64,000 bases of DNA from Portibacter lacus (lineage in GTDB: Bacteria > Bacteroidota > Bacteroidia > Chitinophagales > Saprospiraceae). Position numbers and translations under genes: made by a program. Below, in pieces: positions 18,027-27,631 of the stretch. The stretch is from positions 186,001-250,000 of the forward strand of contig NZ_JAJNKA010000008.1 in NCBI RefSeq assembly GCF_021533215.1. Direction: 5' to 3'. The notes beneath the pieces were generated by a model. The model had not been told where the DNA came from. It did not search any database and saw only the letters and a program-made list of their open reading frames with translations. Numbering within the stretch: position 1 is the stretch's first letter; each line of letters opens with the position of its first letter.

Positions 18027-20612
18027 TTAAATAACAGTTACCGATCCAGTTAGGATTTTAGGATTAGCATCAACATCTTCGTATTCAATGTAGTAGATAT
18101 AGACCCCTTTAGCAGTAACCTGCCCATCAGAATGTCCATTCCAGAAGTGATCCATACCATCTGACGTTCTAAAGTTTTGACTTGTGAAAATAATGTTACC
18201 CCACCTATCAAATATTCTATAATTTCTGATCACCAGATCACTGGTACTGTATACAATCAAGTGATCATTGCCAAGGGTCGAAGCTGTGGAAATAACATTG
18301 GGAACGTAGACATCTCTGTTGATTCTAAGGTCTAGATTGACCAAACTATCACATCCTGAATGTGAAGGAATGATCATTTCATAGAATCCTTCTTCATCGA
18401 AATCTTCTCCATTGAAATGATAAGATTCACCTTCTCGAATTTGTGCAATAATCGTATCACCGATAATCATTTCTTGGACGTGGAGCGATAAAGTCAGTAA
18501 AGTGTCACACCCATTTTCTGCCTTTAGCATCATTGAATAGTTGCCACTTTCTGAGTAAATTTGTGAGCCAATTTTAATTTCTTCACCATCGCAAATCTCT
18601 TTATTAAAATACATTTGTGGAATCGCTTTTTCAGTAAGCGTCAGCGTTATTATGCTATCACAGCCCACGTCATTACTTAGTGTATGAGAATAGACACCTG
18701 GAGAGAGAATTTCTTCACCACTGAACGGATATGATTCACCTGCGCAAAATGAATCTTGAAATGCATAAGCTGAACCTTCCAGAACTTCTAAGTCTAATAT
18801 ATAAATACTATCGCAACCGACCGAATTGGAGATAGTATCGGAATAGATACCAGATTGATTAAGTTCCATTTGATTAAATGAGAAGGTCTCACCCGCACAA
18901 ATTGACCTAGATATATTTTCAATAATCTGATTAGAAATTTCTAATGTTAATTCTATGAGCGAATCACATCCAAGTTGACTCTCTAAAGTCTCATAATACA
19001 ATCCTGCACTTGTTAGAATCTGATCTCCAAGAACGTATTCTGAACCCGCGCAAATAGAAGCATTAACTAGCGTTGGTGGAATTACAATGGTTTCAAAAAT
19101 AGCTGGTCCGACCAATTTGCAACCATTTTCGTTATAGACAAAAACGCGGAAATCAGAAAAATGATCATTGGTATTATTGATTACGATGGAGGAAGATTCC
19201 TTGCCGATCCAAGGCATACTGTCTTGATACCATTGATAATTCAACGTATCGGAAAATGGAACACTGAGGATAATTGATTTTTCACATGTACTTGAAACGC
19301 TGATCGTATCATCGAAGTACCAAGAATCTTTGCCCATATCATATATACCAATTTCAGCAATCTGGAAAAATGCAGAGCCTTTATTATCATCATTGCAATC
19401 TATGGACAAAACGATATAGTTAATATCCTTACTAGGAGTAAAGGCCGATTCGAATACTGTGAATTCCATATTTAGCAAGTCATCAGAGGAAATGGTGATC
19501 AACTTTTCTGCATTTTCGGATAAAGTAGTAGAACAGAAATTATTACTAGAGGATCCTAGAATGGATGAGAAATCTGGGCAGAGATCTGTAAAACCATAGA
19601 CAGTTAGCTCAATAGCAGAAGTTAGATTAACGAGAAAGTCATGAGGCAGACTAGCCGATATGGACACCTTGAATTCTTCACCAGCATGCATTGGACTGAG
19701 CAAGCAAGTGCCCATGGTTTCTGAAAAATTTTCCGAAGTTCCGATTGAAATAAAAGATTGGTCGAAATTGGTCACATTAGCCTCTTCTATATCTGTAATT
19801 GTACTACCAATGATACAATCAACACCATAATAATCAGCAGTTCCGCCGATTCCTTCCCAGTCATTTACACAACTTGCATTTTGCGAGATTTCTGAACAAC
19901 ATCCTGAATGTTCTTCAAAATCACCATTTGGTACTTGGTTCTCGCTACTCTTAGCCTCATTATTGCATTGGCATTCCGGATCAAATGCATCCGTAAGTCC
20001 ATCTCCATCATCATCTATAGCGTTATTACATATTTCAACAATTGGATGGTCACACACAGTGAAATCCATCATGAAGAGATTATCTAAGTAGTCGACTTCT
20101 ACGAAACCTGATGGTGGATTATAGTTCACTAAATCAAGTGGCGTTGGTATGGTATTATTGTCATTTATAAAACCATATAGCATTTCCTCTTCCCAGACTA
20201 CATCTATTTTGAAAAGCCTAGTTTCAAAGCATTCTCCAGGTTCGATAACTTCATTTAGATCAATTGTAAAAGGATATGCTTGTTGAGCCACATCCACTAA
20301 AGGGTTAACATCGTACAGGGTAGTAAAAAATATGGAATTATCATATGCTACGGATCCTGTGTTACAAAAAGTGATGGATAATATGGAGCAATCTAGAAGG
20401 AATTCATAGGAATCAAAGGATAGGTTTGCGGTTGCTTGGTTTGTAAATGTTTGTGTTTCTGCTTCACAGTTTTCGCTATTCCCATCAGACTCAATACCTC
20501 TAAGAGTCTGATTGGATAAGGTTTCGTTCTGTAAGAGTATAGAATCAGATCCTATGGGTAACGATGATAAAACACATGATAATCCAAGAACGTAAATAAA
20601 TTTTCTAATCAT
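18027..20612 (-). CDS. Secreted T9SS type B (gliding-motility CTD) protein with Cys-paired repeats
   Basis: An 861-residue surface protein. After a signal peptide it shows CNNAIDDDGDGLTDAFDPEC, an Asp-rich calcium-binding-like motif, then a galactose-binding-like middle. At about 515-770 lie five tandem repeats of about 50-55 residues with the pattern (I)CAGE..F.G..L...G.Y..TL.N..GCDS...L.L; the last copy has lost its first cysteine. The end (VYVPNVISTASTLGNDHLIV to KGVYIYYIEYED) is a T9SS type B, gliding-motility-associated C-terminal domain. It should be exported through the T9SS and attached to, or released from, the surface, possibly as an adhesin. I start at the ATG at 20610-20612 (MIRKFIYVLG); the frame extends five codons to a TTG. 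Confidence 0.85.
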   Translation of the reverse strand: MIRKFIYVLGLSCVLSSLPIGSDSILLQNETLSNQTLRGIESDGNSENCEAETQTFTNQATANLSFDSYEFLLDCSILSITFCNTGSVAYDNSIFFTTLYDVNPLVDVAQQAYPFTIDLNEVIEPGECFETRLFKIDVVWEEEMLYGFINDNNTIPTPLDLVNYNPPSGFVEVDYLDNLFMMDFTVCDHPIVEICNNAIDDDGDGLTDAFDPECQCNNEAKSSENQVPNGDFEEHSGCCSEISQNASCVNDWEGIGGTADYYGVDCIIGSTITDIEEANVTNFDQSFISIGTSENFSETMGTCLLSPMHAGEEFKVSISASLPHDFLVNLTSAIELTVYGFTDLCPDFSSILGSSSNNFCSTTLSENAEKLITISSDDLLNMEFTVFESAFTPSKDINYIVLSIDCNDDNKGSAFFQIAEIGIYDMGKDSWYFDDTISVSSTCEKSIILSVPFSDTLNYQWYQDSMPWIGKESSSIVINNTNDHFSDFRVFVYNENGCKLVGPAIFETIVIPPTLVNASICAGSEYVLGDQILTSAGLYYETLESQLGCDSLIELTLEISNQIIENISRSICAGETFSFNQMELNQSGIYSDTISNSVGCDSIYILDLEVLEGSAYAFQDSFCAGESYPFSGEEILSPGVYSHTLSNDVGCDSIITLTLTEKAIPQMYFNKEICDGEEIKIGSQIYSESGNYSMMLKAENGCDTLLTLSLHVQEMIIGDTIIAQIREGESYHFNGEDFDEEGFYEMIIPSHSGCDSLVNLDLRINRDVYVPNVISTASTLGNDHLIVYSTSDLVIRNYRIFDRWGNIIFTSQNFRTSDGMDHFWNGHSDGQVTAKGVYIYYIEYEDVDANPKILTGSVTVI

Positions 20613-20770
20613 TTTACTCGCTTTCAATCCAATTTTAAGGTTTAGAGTTTCCTCCTACCTTTATAAAACATAATTGAGTCTAAACGCTGCAAAAATTTTG
20701 GATTAAAAAATTAAAATTGGTTGTTAGATGCCTAATCGATTTAACCTCAGATATTAAGAGTGAAATTCAA

Positions 20771-21359
20771 TGCGAGAATGTGTTGCATTTTTGTGAGTGT
20801 GATTCTAGACCATTGATGTCATCGCGAAAAGCGCTAACATCAAGAGAAGAATTCAATGTGACGCATTTTAGGGCGGATAAGTAGGGAAGTGAGAATGTGT
20901 TGCATTTTTGAGAGAGCGATTCTGAAACATTGATGTCATCGCGAAAAACGCTAACATCAAGAGGAAGCGCTGACATCAGAAAACCACATGATGGTCTCAC
21001 ATAGAGCTGAGGCTATCAAATGTGGTTTCGAATAGGAGGAATTGAACATTCAGAAAGTAAAATGCATAATTTAGAATTATGGTATTAATGGACCACCGCA
21101 GAAAATGCGGTGTAGTCTTTGGGTTTTAACTCGAGAAAATACGTTGTGAATTGCTCGCACTAAAGTGGCGAGGTACAGTGATGTTCTTCTCTTGATGTCA
21201 TCGCTAGAAGCGCTAACATCAAGAGAAGAATTCAATGTGACGCATTTTAGGGCGGATAAGTGGGTAAGTGAGAATGTGTTGCATTTTTGAGAGAGCGATT
21301 CTAGACCATTGATGTCATCGCGAAAAGCGCTAACATCAAAAGGAAGTGCTGACATCAAG
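20771..21359. repeat. Non-coding structured repeat array A1 (between T9SS gene and GH92)
   Basis: This gap of about 790 bases holds no gene. A 168-base module occurs twice (20813-20980 and 21192-21359), plus a partial at 20771-20812. Each module has a 31-base palindrome at both ends (20813-20843, 20930-20960; 21192-21222, 21309-21339) with arms TTGATGT/ACATCAA. The spacer carries GACGCATTTTAGGGCGGATAA and GAGAATGTGTTGCATTTTT. Between the modules lie a 48-base hairpin (20981-21028), a GC-rich hairpin CACCGCA/TGCGGTG (21094-21112) and a CTCGCACTAAAGTGGCGAG hairpin (21154-21172). Minus-strand frames through it are repeat-derived and not genes. Confidence 0.85.
20981..21028. repeat. 48-base hairpin element H3, copy 1
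   Basis: Starts AAACCACATGATGG and ends CTATCAAATGTGGTTT. The arms AAACCACAT/ATGTGGTTT are perfect and pairing continues inward through GATGGTCTCA against TGAGGCTATC with wobble pairs and a two-base bulge. Two further copies lie at 23917-23964 and 24125-24172. Confidence 0.8.
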
Positions 21360-21382
21360 AGAAGAATCAATATGACGCATTA

Positions 21383-21402
21383 ATTTTAGGCAACCCTAAA
21401 AT
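21383..21402 (-). terminator. Hairpin just after the GH92 stop, possible terminator
   Basis: An exact 8-bp stem (ATTTTAGG/CCTAAAAT) with a 4-base loop begins three bases past the GH92 stop. No long T-run follows on the minus strand, so termination strength is uncertain. Confidence 0.4.
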
Positions 21403-21405
21403 CCA

Positions 21406-23652
21406 CTAATGTCCTATTTCTAAAATCCCACCTTTTACCAAATCAGCATGGTTGATAAAAAAGGATTCCAGAGTTTCACCATTAAATTTAATTGACTTTA
21501 TTTTTTCGCCAGAACCTGTGTTTTTGATTACGATTTCCTCGCCAGGATAGAAATTTTGGTCAAGTTTAATCCGGACTTCATCAAAAACTGGAGACGCAAC
21601 TGCATAGTTCATATCTCCCGGAAGTACAGGGTAAATCCCCATCATTGAATAAACAATCCAGGTAGACATGGTTCCAGTATCATCGTTACCAGGAAGGCCG
21701 TCGGGAGCATTCTTGAAATAGGTTTTCATTAACCGATCGAGCTCTTTCTGAGTACGCCATTCTTCGCCTTCGACATAATTAAATAACCATGGATAATGAA
21801 TGTCAGGTTCGTTAGCCATATCAAAATGACCATCGTCGAAAATGGCTTGTAACTTATTTGAGAACGCCTTCGGACCTCCATTTAATTCCATCATCCCTTC
21901 CATGTCGTGGTGCGCAGCGAATGTGTATTGATAAGCATTTCCTTCGTGAAAGCCTGGACTTGGTTCAAAATTTTCACCTTGACGTGGATTAAAATTGGGC
22001 ATAAATTCACCATTCTCTAGCTTTGGACGAATCATTCCGAATTCAGTACTGAAATAATTTTTGTATCCACGGGATTGTTTCAAAAACCGTTCATAATCTT
22101 CATCGTGACCTAATTCTTTGGCAATTTGTGCCAGATTCCAATCGGCAATGTAATATTCCAGCGCATGTGAAACCGAGTTGTCGTATTTACCTATTAACGG
22201 AACATAACCGTGTGAAATATAATGGTCAATATCAGGTCGGATTTTATTCTCAGCACCGGGAGTTGTTGCCGATTTTCGCATTCCTTCATAAGCTTTTTCT
22301 ATATCAAAATCGTGAATGCCACGTAACCAGGTATCTACAATAACGGGAATGGCAGGATCGCCCTCCATCACATGAGTTTCGGTACTATTTAACTCCCAAC
22401 GAGGCAGCCAACCACTTTCGTCGTACATTTCTATCATGGACTGAACGGCATTTAACTGCTGCTGGGGAAAAGCCAAACTTAAAAATGGATGAAGGTTGCG
22501 ATAGGTATCCCACAATGAAAAAACAGTGTAACGCTCTCCATCTTTATGTTCCCTAATTTCGAATGACTCCATTGCAGGGTATTGCCCGTTTACATCGCTT
22601 AAAATATTAGGGTGAATTTGAATGTGGTATAAACCAGTGTAGAAAATGGTTTTTTGATCATCACTACCACCTTTCACCGTTATCGTCGAAAGTGCTTTAC
22701 TCCACTTTTCTTCTGCTTTTTTTCTTGTCGTTTCAAAATTAAATTTATTCGATTCCGTATCTAGGTTTAAGCGGGCATTTTCAATACTTACATACGAAAT
22801 TCCCATTTCAACAATAATTTCTTCATTGGTTTCAGTATCGAAAGTAAACCAAGTGCCAATGCTATCACCTGCCATTTCGGCCTTAAAGTTTTTATAGTAT
22901 TTAAATTTATTACTCGTGCCCGACCATGCTGATTCAGGGCCCATTTTGGCCATTTTTTTCCATGTTCCAAAACTTTCGGCAGGCTTGCTAAAACGGGCAA
23001 CAAAATAGACAGGTCGTTCGGTGCCATCGTTGTAACAAAAAGTTCCAGTCATTCGAGAGCCCTCAATTTCTTGATTGTTTACAATTTTTATCGATGCGCC
23101 GCTTTCGTTGCTTAGCCCGTTGCCAAGGTCTATAAGAATATTCGATTTCCCTGCTGGAAAAGTAAACCGACTAATGCCTGTTCGTTCCGATGCCGATACT
23201 TCAGTTTTAATATTGTATTTATTGAGATAAGTTGAATAGTATCCTGGATGAGCTACTTGGTTACTCATTTCAGAACCATATTCCGAAACATTTGCATTGA
23301 CTTCACCGGTTGTTGGCATAAGTAGAATTACGCCTAATTCGGGGCATCCAACTCCACTTAAATTTACATGCGAAAATCCGGTAAAAAATTTATTATCCCA
23401 GGAATAGGGAGTCGACCACCAACCAGCATCTTTATCGTGCTTGTTTAGTGTTTTGCTTCCGGAAACGTTAAATGGAACGACAGAGACCATTCCGCGAGGA
23501 ACCACTGCTCCTGGATTTGTTGTTCCGTAGTTGCTTGAACCGATAAAGGGATTTACCCAATCGCTGGGTTTTTGCGCGTCACTCTTGTGGCAAAATATAA
23601 GCAGCAGTACCGAAATTAAACCTATAGAAGGATGAGCGTATTTTAGAAGCAT
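21406..23652 (-). CDS. GH92 family alpha-mannosidase
   Basis: The 748-residue protein has a signal peptide (to about residue 26), then DWVNPFIGSSNYGTTNPGAV and GMVSVVPFN, the classic GH92 N-terminal beta-sandwich opening. The (alpha/alpha)6 catalytic part includes SLWDTYRNLHPFLSL, GWLPRWELNSTETHVMEGDPA, GNAYQYTFAAHHD and the late DDTGTMSTW, with conserved acidic residues. GH92 enzymes are calcium-dependent exo-acting alpha-mannosidases, mostly alpha-1,2 but also other linkages, trimming N-glycans or mannans in the periplasm. Length is normal for the family. It is a lone gene bracketed on both sides by structured repeat arrays. Two 60-base lines inside it (22921 and 22981) count 28 and 27 G+C, above the impression from neighbouring genes; transfer is possible but unproven. 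Confidence 0.95.
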   Translation of the reverse strand: MLLKYAHPSIGLISVLLLIFCHKSDAQKPSDWVNPFIGSSNYGTTNPGAVVPRGMVSVVPFNVSGSKTLNKHDKDAGWWSTPYSWDNKFFTGFSHVNLSGVGCPELGVILLMPTTGEVNANVSEYGSEMSNQVAHPGYYSTYLNKYNIKTEVSASERTGISRFTFPAGKSNILIDLGNGLSNESGASIKIVNNQEIEGSRMTGTFCYNDGTERPVYFVARFSKPAESFGTWKKMAKMGPESAWSGTSNKFKYYKNFKAEMAGDSIGTWFTFDTETNEEIIVEMGISYVSIENARLNLDTESNKFNFETTRKKAEEKWSKALSTITVKGGSDDQKTIFYTGLYHIQIHPNILSDVNGQYPAMESFEIREHKDGERYTVFSLWDTYRNLHPFLSLAFPQQQLNAVQSMIEMYDESGWLPRWELNSTETHVMEGDPAIPVIVDTWLRGIHDFDIEKAYEGMRKSATTPGAENKIRPDIDHYISHGYVPLIGKYDNSVSHALEYYIADWNLAQIAKELGHDEDYERFLKQSRGYKNYFSTEFGMIRPKLENGEFMPNFNPRQGENFEPSPGFHEGNAYQYTFAAHHDMEGMMELNGGPKAFSNKLQAIFDDGHFDMANEPDIHYPWLFNYVEGEEWRTQKELDRLMKTYFKNAPDGLPGNDDTGTMSTWIVYSMMGIYPVLPGDMNYAVASPVFDEVRIKLDQNFYPGEEIVIKNTGSGEKIKSIKFNGETLESFFINHADLVKGGILEIGH

Positions 23653-23663
23653 GAGTCAGTTAT

Positions 23664-23691
23664 TAAAAATAAGGTTGAATATACAGATCAA
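23664..23691 (-). promoter_or_regulatory. Possible GH92 promoter
   Basis: On the minus strand TTG (23689-23691), 17 bases, then TATTTTTA (23664-23671): one mismatch to TTG-N17-TAnnTTTG. It ends 12 bases before the ATG, implying a very short leader. Confidence 0.35.
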
Positions 23692-23806
23692 ATTGGAATT
23701 AGGGGTAAAGTATAAATGATCCGAAGATATTTAATGTGGCGCTTATTAGGTTTAAGTACTTCCAATCTTTAAGTTTTAGTAGGGCAAAAAAAGAAGTTCT
23801 TAAAAT

Positions 23807-24300
23807 CTCGCACTAAAGTGGTGAGGTCCTATGATAGATTTTGGAAAGACTGATGTCATCGCGAGAAGCGCTAACATCAGGAAGACGCTAACATCTGGAG
23901 AGGCGCTAAGATCAGGAAACCACATGATGGTCTCACATAGAGTTGAGGCTATCAAATGTGGTTTCGGGTGGGAGGATCTAGTGTTTTAACCTGAGAAATA
24001 TAACTCTTGAAATTCTCGTACTAAAGTGACGTGGTCCTATGATAGATTTTGGAAAGACTGATTTCATCGCGGAAAGCGCTAACATCAGGAAGATGCTAAA
24101 ATCTGAGGAAGCGCTAAGATCAGGAAACCAAATGATGGTCTCACATAGAGTTGAGGCTATCAAATGTGGTTTCGGGTGGGAGGATCTAGAGTTTTAACCT
24201 AAAGATTTAACTCTTGAAAAGCTCGCACTAAAGCGGCGAGGTTCTAAATTACTTTTGGAAAGACTGATGTCATCGCAGAAAGCGCTGTCATCAAGATGTA
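23807..24300. repeat. Non-coding tandem repeat array A2 (about 207-bp unit, 2.4 copies)
   Basis: This fills most of the 740-base gap between GH92 and the PSD1 gene. Units begin at 23807, 24015 and 24222 (last partial). Each unit runs: hairpin H1 (CTCGCACTAAAGTGGTGAG type), GATAGATTTTGGAAAGACTG, palindrome H2 (23850-23880, 24058-24088, 24264-24295), half-sites such as GGAAGCGCTAAGATCAGG, hairpin H3 (23917-23964, 24125-24172), then TTTCGGGTGGGAGGATCTAG and TTTTAACCT. Copies differ by scattered substitutions. Element order matches array A1 parts, so both arrays derive from the same building blocks. No reading frame is conserved across copies. Confidence 0.87.
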
Positions 24301-24347
24301 GCGCTTCTACTTTTTTCTTACTTTCTTAAATAAATGAGGCCTCATCA

Positions 24348-24377
24348 TTGAAAGTTTCTCCTCATTTCCTATATTAG
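24348..24377 (+). promoter_or_regulatory. Possible promoter of the PSD1-DUF1501 pair
   Basis: TTG (24348-24350), 19 bases, then TATATTAG (24370-24377), one mismatch to TAnnTTTG. It ends 15 bases before the ATG at 24393. Confidence 0.35.
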
Positions 24378-24392
24378 GGTAATTATATTTAC

Positions 24393-27300
24393 ATGGAAAA
24401 CTTTCTGCGGATTACATCACTTTTATTGATAACAGTTTTGCTGTCTAATTGTGCATGGACACCACCTGATGAAATTGCATCCATTTATGAAGAACTTCCC
24501 GAAAAGGTCGATTTTAATTTTCATGTTAAACCTATTCTATCCGATAAATGCTTTGCTTGCCATGGTCCGGATCAAAACAAACAAAAAGCTGGACTTCGAC
24601 TTGATATCTTTGAAAATGCAACCGAGACCCTAACAGAAACAGGAAATCGAGCCATCGTTCCTGGGAATCCAGATGGCAGTGAATTGATCCACCGAATATT
24701 TACAGATGATTCGGAAGTGATGATGCCTCCGCCAGAATCTAACCTCACGCTAACTCCAATAGAAAAAGCTATGCTTGCGAAATGGATTAGTCAAGGTGCT
24801 GAATATAAACCACATTGGTCTTTTATCAAGCCTGAAAAAGCATCCATTCCTAGAATCAAAGATGAGAAGTGGGCTAGTAATGAAATTGATCACTTTATAG
24901 GTGCTCAATTGGAACGGCTTAATATTAAACCTTCTCCCCAAGCAAGTAAAGAGATTCTTATTCGAAGACTTTACTTTGACTTGACTGGATTACCGCCAAC
25001 ATTGAAGGAAATGAAAGCTTTTCTGGCAGATGAAAGTGAAAACGCTTATGAAAATCTGGTAGACCGACTTTTAGATTCATCAACTTATGGAGAGCGGATG
25101 GCAGCAGACTGGATGGATGTGGCGCGTTACTCTGATACGGATGGATACCTGGATGACAAACATCGAGATTTTAGTGCTTACAGAGATTGGGTTATCGAAG
25201 CGTTTAACCAAAATGTGAGTTATCAGGATTTCGTCACGTTGCAGCTCGCGGGAGATTTAGTGGAAAATCCTAGAAAAGAAACCATTCTTCCGACTGCCTT
25301 TAATCGATTACATAAGAAAAATTCAGAAGCAGGAATTGTCTATGAGGAATTCAGATTGGAATATGTTGCAGATCGGAATTTGACACTAGGCAAAGCGTTT
25401 CTTGGCTTAAGCGTGGAGTGCGCAAGATGTCATGATCATAAGTACGATGCCATTAGCCAAAAAGAATATTACGAGTTGTCTGCCTTTTTCAACAGTACAA
25501 ATGATATCGGCACACCCGTCTATGGCCCGGGTCAAGTTCCAGGTCCTTCGTTACTTTTAACCACGGATGAACAGGATGAAATTCTTTCTTACATTGACAA
25601 AAAAATTGACAAAAAAACTCAGCAACTTACAGAAATAGAATCTAGATATCTGGCGGATAAGAAAGTACGAGTTGAAAACACATCAGAACTTACAGACAGT
25701 CTGGAAAGCACAATTAATAAGGCGCTCATCGCTCATTATTCTTTTGACAAATTGGAGGAAAAAAATCCGAAACAGTTTAATGCTGCAAACCAAAAAACTC
25801 CATCGGAATATGCAAGTGTACATGAGCCTGAACTGCGAACAGGCGCTCAGAACCAAGGTGTTTTTGTAAATGAATATACACGCGTCATACTGCCTTCGAA
25901 GCAAGGTTGGTTCGATATGACAGATCCTTTCACTATTTCTATTGCGCTCCATCCAGAAAAGAACTATCCTGATGTAACCATCTTCTCTCACTGTGAAGAT
26001 CGTCGCCTTGGGCTAAAAGGTTATTCGCTCTTTCTGGAGGACAATAAACCTAAATTTATCATTGCTAATTCTTGGCCGAGTAATTCGATTCAAGTTCTTG
26101 CTTCCGATCCGCTGCCGATCGGTGAGTGGACTAACCTGACGATTTCTTATGATGGTCTAGGAAGTGCTGAAGGTGTTCAGTTTTATATCAATGGTCAAGT
26201 GATAGCGGTTGATCGACAAATTGACAATCTGTATAAATCCATTGAATTTGTTCCAGATATTCATACGTATGGTTTTCGTGGTTTTGTTCTAGGAATGCGG
26301 GATAAACTGAAAACATTTCTTGGCGGTGGATTGGATGAGCTGAAGATTTATAATCGAGCGCTTTCACCCTTAGAAGTTTTATATGCAGACGATGATGCAA
26401 AGGCTTCAAATTTCTTAAAAGATAAGCAATCTGAGGTTTTGGTCGCAAGTCACTTTGCTATGATGGATACACAATATCAGAAAGTTCATGAGGATTTACT
26501 GGCATTGAAAACAGAAAGAATAGATCTGTTAGATACCGTACAAGAAATAATGGTCATGGGTGATCTTCCTGAACCTCGGCCAACTTACATTTTAGATAGA
26601 GGGATGTATAATGCTCCGACTACGGAGGTTTTCCCGAATGTACCTTCTAAAGTCCTTCCATTTGATGAGGATTTACCAAGAAATAGATTGGGGTTAGCAA
26701 AGTGGCTTTTCGATGCGGATCATCCATTAACTGCCCGTGTTTTCGTGAACCGACTTTGGCAAATGCACTTTAGCAAAGGATTGGTTCCGAGCTCTGATGA
26801 TTTTGGTAACCAAGGGGATCTGCCTAGTCATCCTGAATTGCTCGACTGGTTAGCAGTTACTTTCATGGAAAGCGGTTGGGATATTAAGAAGATGCACAAG
26901 CTGATGGTTATGTCTTCTACGTACCAGCAAAGCTCAAAGTATAGGGAAGAGCTGGCTGAAATAGATGCGGAAAATAAATTACTTGCTCGAGGGCCTTCGT
27001 CTAGGATGACAGCAGAAATGGTTAGGGATAATGCGCTTGCCATAAGTGGTTTGCTTTCTCATAAATTAGGAGGAGAAAGTGTCTATCCATATCAGCCAGA
27101 GGGGCTTTGGAATGAATTAACCAATAAGAAATGGAGATATAAATACTTACAAGAACCAGGGGAGGGGCTTTATCGACGAAGTTTGTACACCATCTGGAAA
27201 AGGACGTCTCCGCCGCCATCAATGACGATTTTCGATGTTGCAGAGCGGGGTGTATGTACGGTTAATCGAAGAGAAACAAGTACTCCGTTACAAGCTTTAG

Positions 27301-27626
27301 TTTTGTTAAATGATCCACAATACATCGAAGCATCCCGGGTTTTGGCTGAAAATTTATTAGCAAATTATGACAGTGTGGATGCTAGGTTGTCGAATGCATA
27401 TCAGCTTGCCACAGGAAGGCTACCTAATCAGCAGGAAAAGTTGGTTTTAGGTCAATTTTATAGCGATGAAGTGACGAAATTTTCTGAACGGATCGATGAC
27501 GCAGAAGCTTTTGTTTCGATAGGGAGTTCGGCGCCCACTTCAGAACAAAATGTTGCAGAAGTAGCTGCATTAGCTACCGTTCTAAATGGAATTATGAACA
27601 CAACGGATGGATTTACAATAAGATAA
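24393..27626 (+). CDS. PSD1 / DUF1549-DUF1553 cytochrome c-like protein with LamG insert
   Basis: The 1077-residue lipoprotein-type protein (signal ending LLSNC) has the domain order PSCyt1, DUF1549 (PSCyt2), LamG-like, DUF1553 (PSD1). PSCyt1 contains CFACH (about residues 53-57), a CxxCH haem c site. DUF1549 contains RRLYFDLTGLPPT and a second CxxCH, CARCH (about 343). The LamG-like jelly roll at about 450-650 includes LIAHYSFDKLEE and WTNLTISYDG. DUF1553 includes LTARVFVNRLWQMHFSKGL and STYQQSS. These proteins are common in Planctomycetes, Verrucomicrobia and some Bacteroidota, nearly always next to DUF1501, as here (gap of five bases). They are thought to be periplasmic redox or glycan-related proteins; the reaction is unknown. 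Confidence 0.92.
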   Translation: MENFLRITSLLLITVLLSNCAWTPPDEIASIYEELPEKVDFNFHVKPILSDKCFACHGPDQNKQKAGLRLDIFENATETLTETGNRAIVPGNPDGSELIHRIFTDDSEVMMPPPESNLTLTPIEKAMLAKWISQGAEYKPHWSFIKPEKASIPRIKDEKWASNEIDHFIGAQLERLNIKPSPQASKEILIRRLYFDLTGLPPTLKEMKAFLADESENAYENLVDRLLDSSTYGERMAADWMDVARYSDTDGYLDDKHRDFSAYRDWVIEAFNQNVSYQDFVTLQLAGDLVENPRKETILPTAFNRLHKKNSEAGIVYEEFRLEYVADRNLTLGKAFLGLSVECARCHDHKYDAISQKEYYELSAFFNSTNDIGTPVYGPGQVPGPSLLLTTDEQDEILSYIDKKIDKKTQQLTEIESRYLADKKVRVENTSELTDSLESTINKALIAHYSFDKLEEKNPKQFNAANQKTPSEYASVHEPELRTGAQNQGVFVNEYTRVILPSKQGWFDMTDPFTISIALHPEKNYPDVTIFSHCEDRRLGLKGYSLFLEDNKPKFIIANSWPSNSIQVLASDPLPIGEWTNLTISYDGLGSAEGVQFYINGQVIAVDRQIDNLYKSIEFVPDIHTYGFRGFVLGMRDKLKTFLGGGLDELKIYNRALSPLEVLYADDDAKASNFLKDKQSEVLVASHFAMMDTQYQKVHEDLLALKTERIDLLDTVQEIMVMGDLPEPRPTYILDRGMYNAPTTEVFPNVPSKVLPFDEDLPRNRLGLAKWLFDADHPLTARVFVNRLWQMHFSKGLVPSSDDFGNQGDLPSHPELLDWLAVTFMESGWDIKKMHKLMVMSSTYQQSSKYREELAEIDAENKLLARGPSSRMTAEMVRDNALAISGLLSHKLGGESVYPYQPEGLWNELTNKKWRYKYLQEPGEGLYRRSLYTIWKRTSPPPSMTIFDVAERGVCTVNRRETSTPLQALVLLNDPQYIEASRVLAENLLANYDSVDARLSNAYQLATGRLPNQQEKLVLGQFYSDEVTKFSERIDDAEAFVSIGSSAPTSEQNVAEVAALATVLNGIMNTTDGFTIR

Positions 27627-27631
27627 AAATT

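Noticed and set aside
20767-21370. Minus-strand frames with a repeated SAFRDDIN-type peptide
   Set aside because: They follow the palindromic repeats exactly, change frame between copies and have no start signal or homologous character; the DNA repeat explains the peptide repeat.
23807-24300. Possible CRISPR array
   Set aside because: Units are about 207 bases and repeated along their full length, with no unique spacers and no cas genes.
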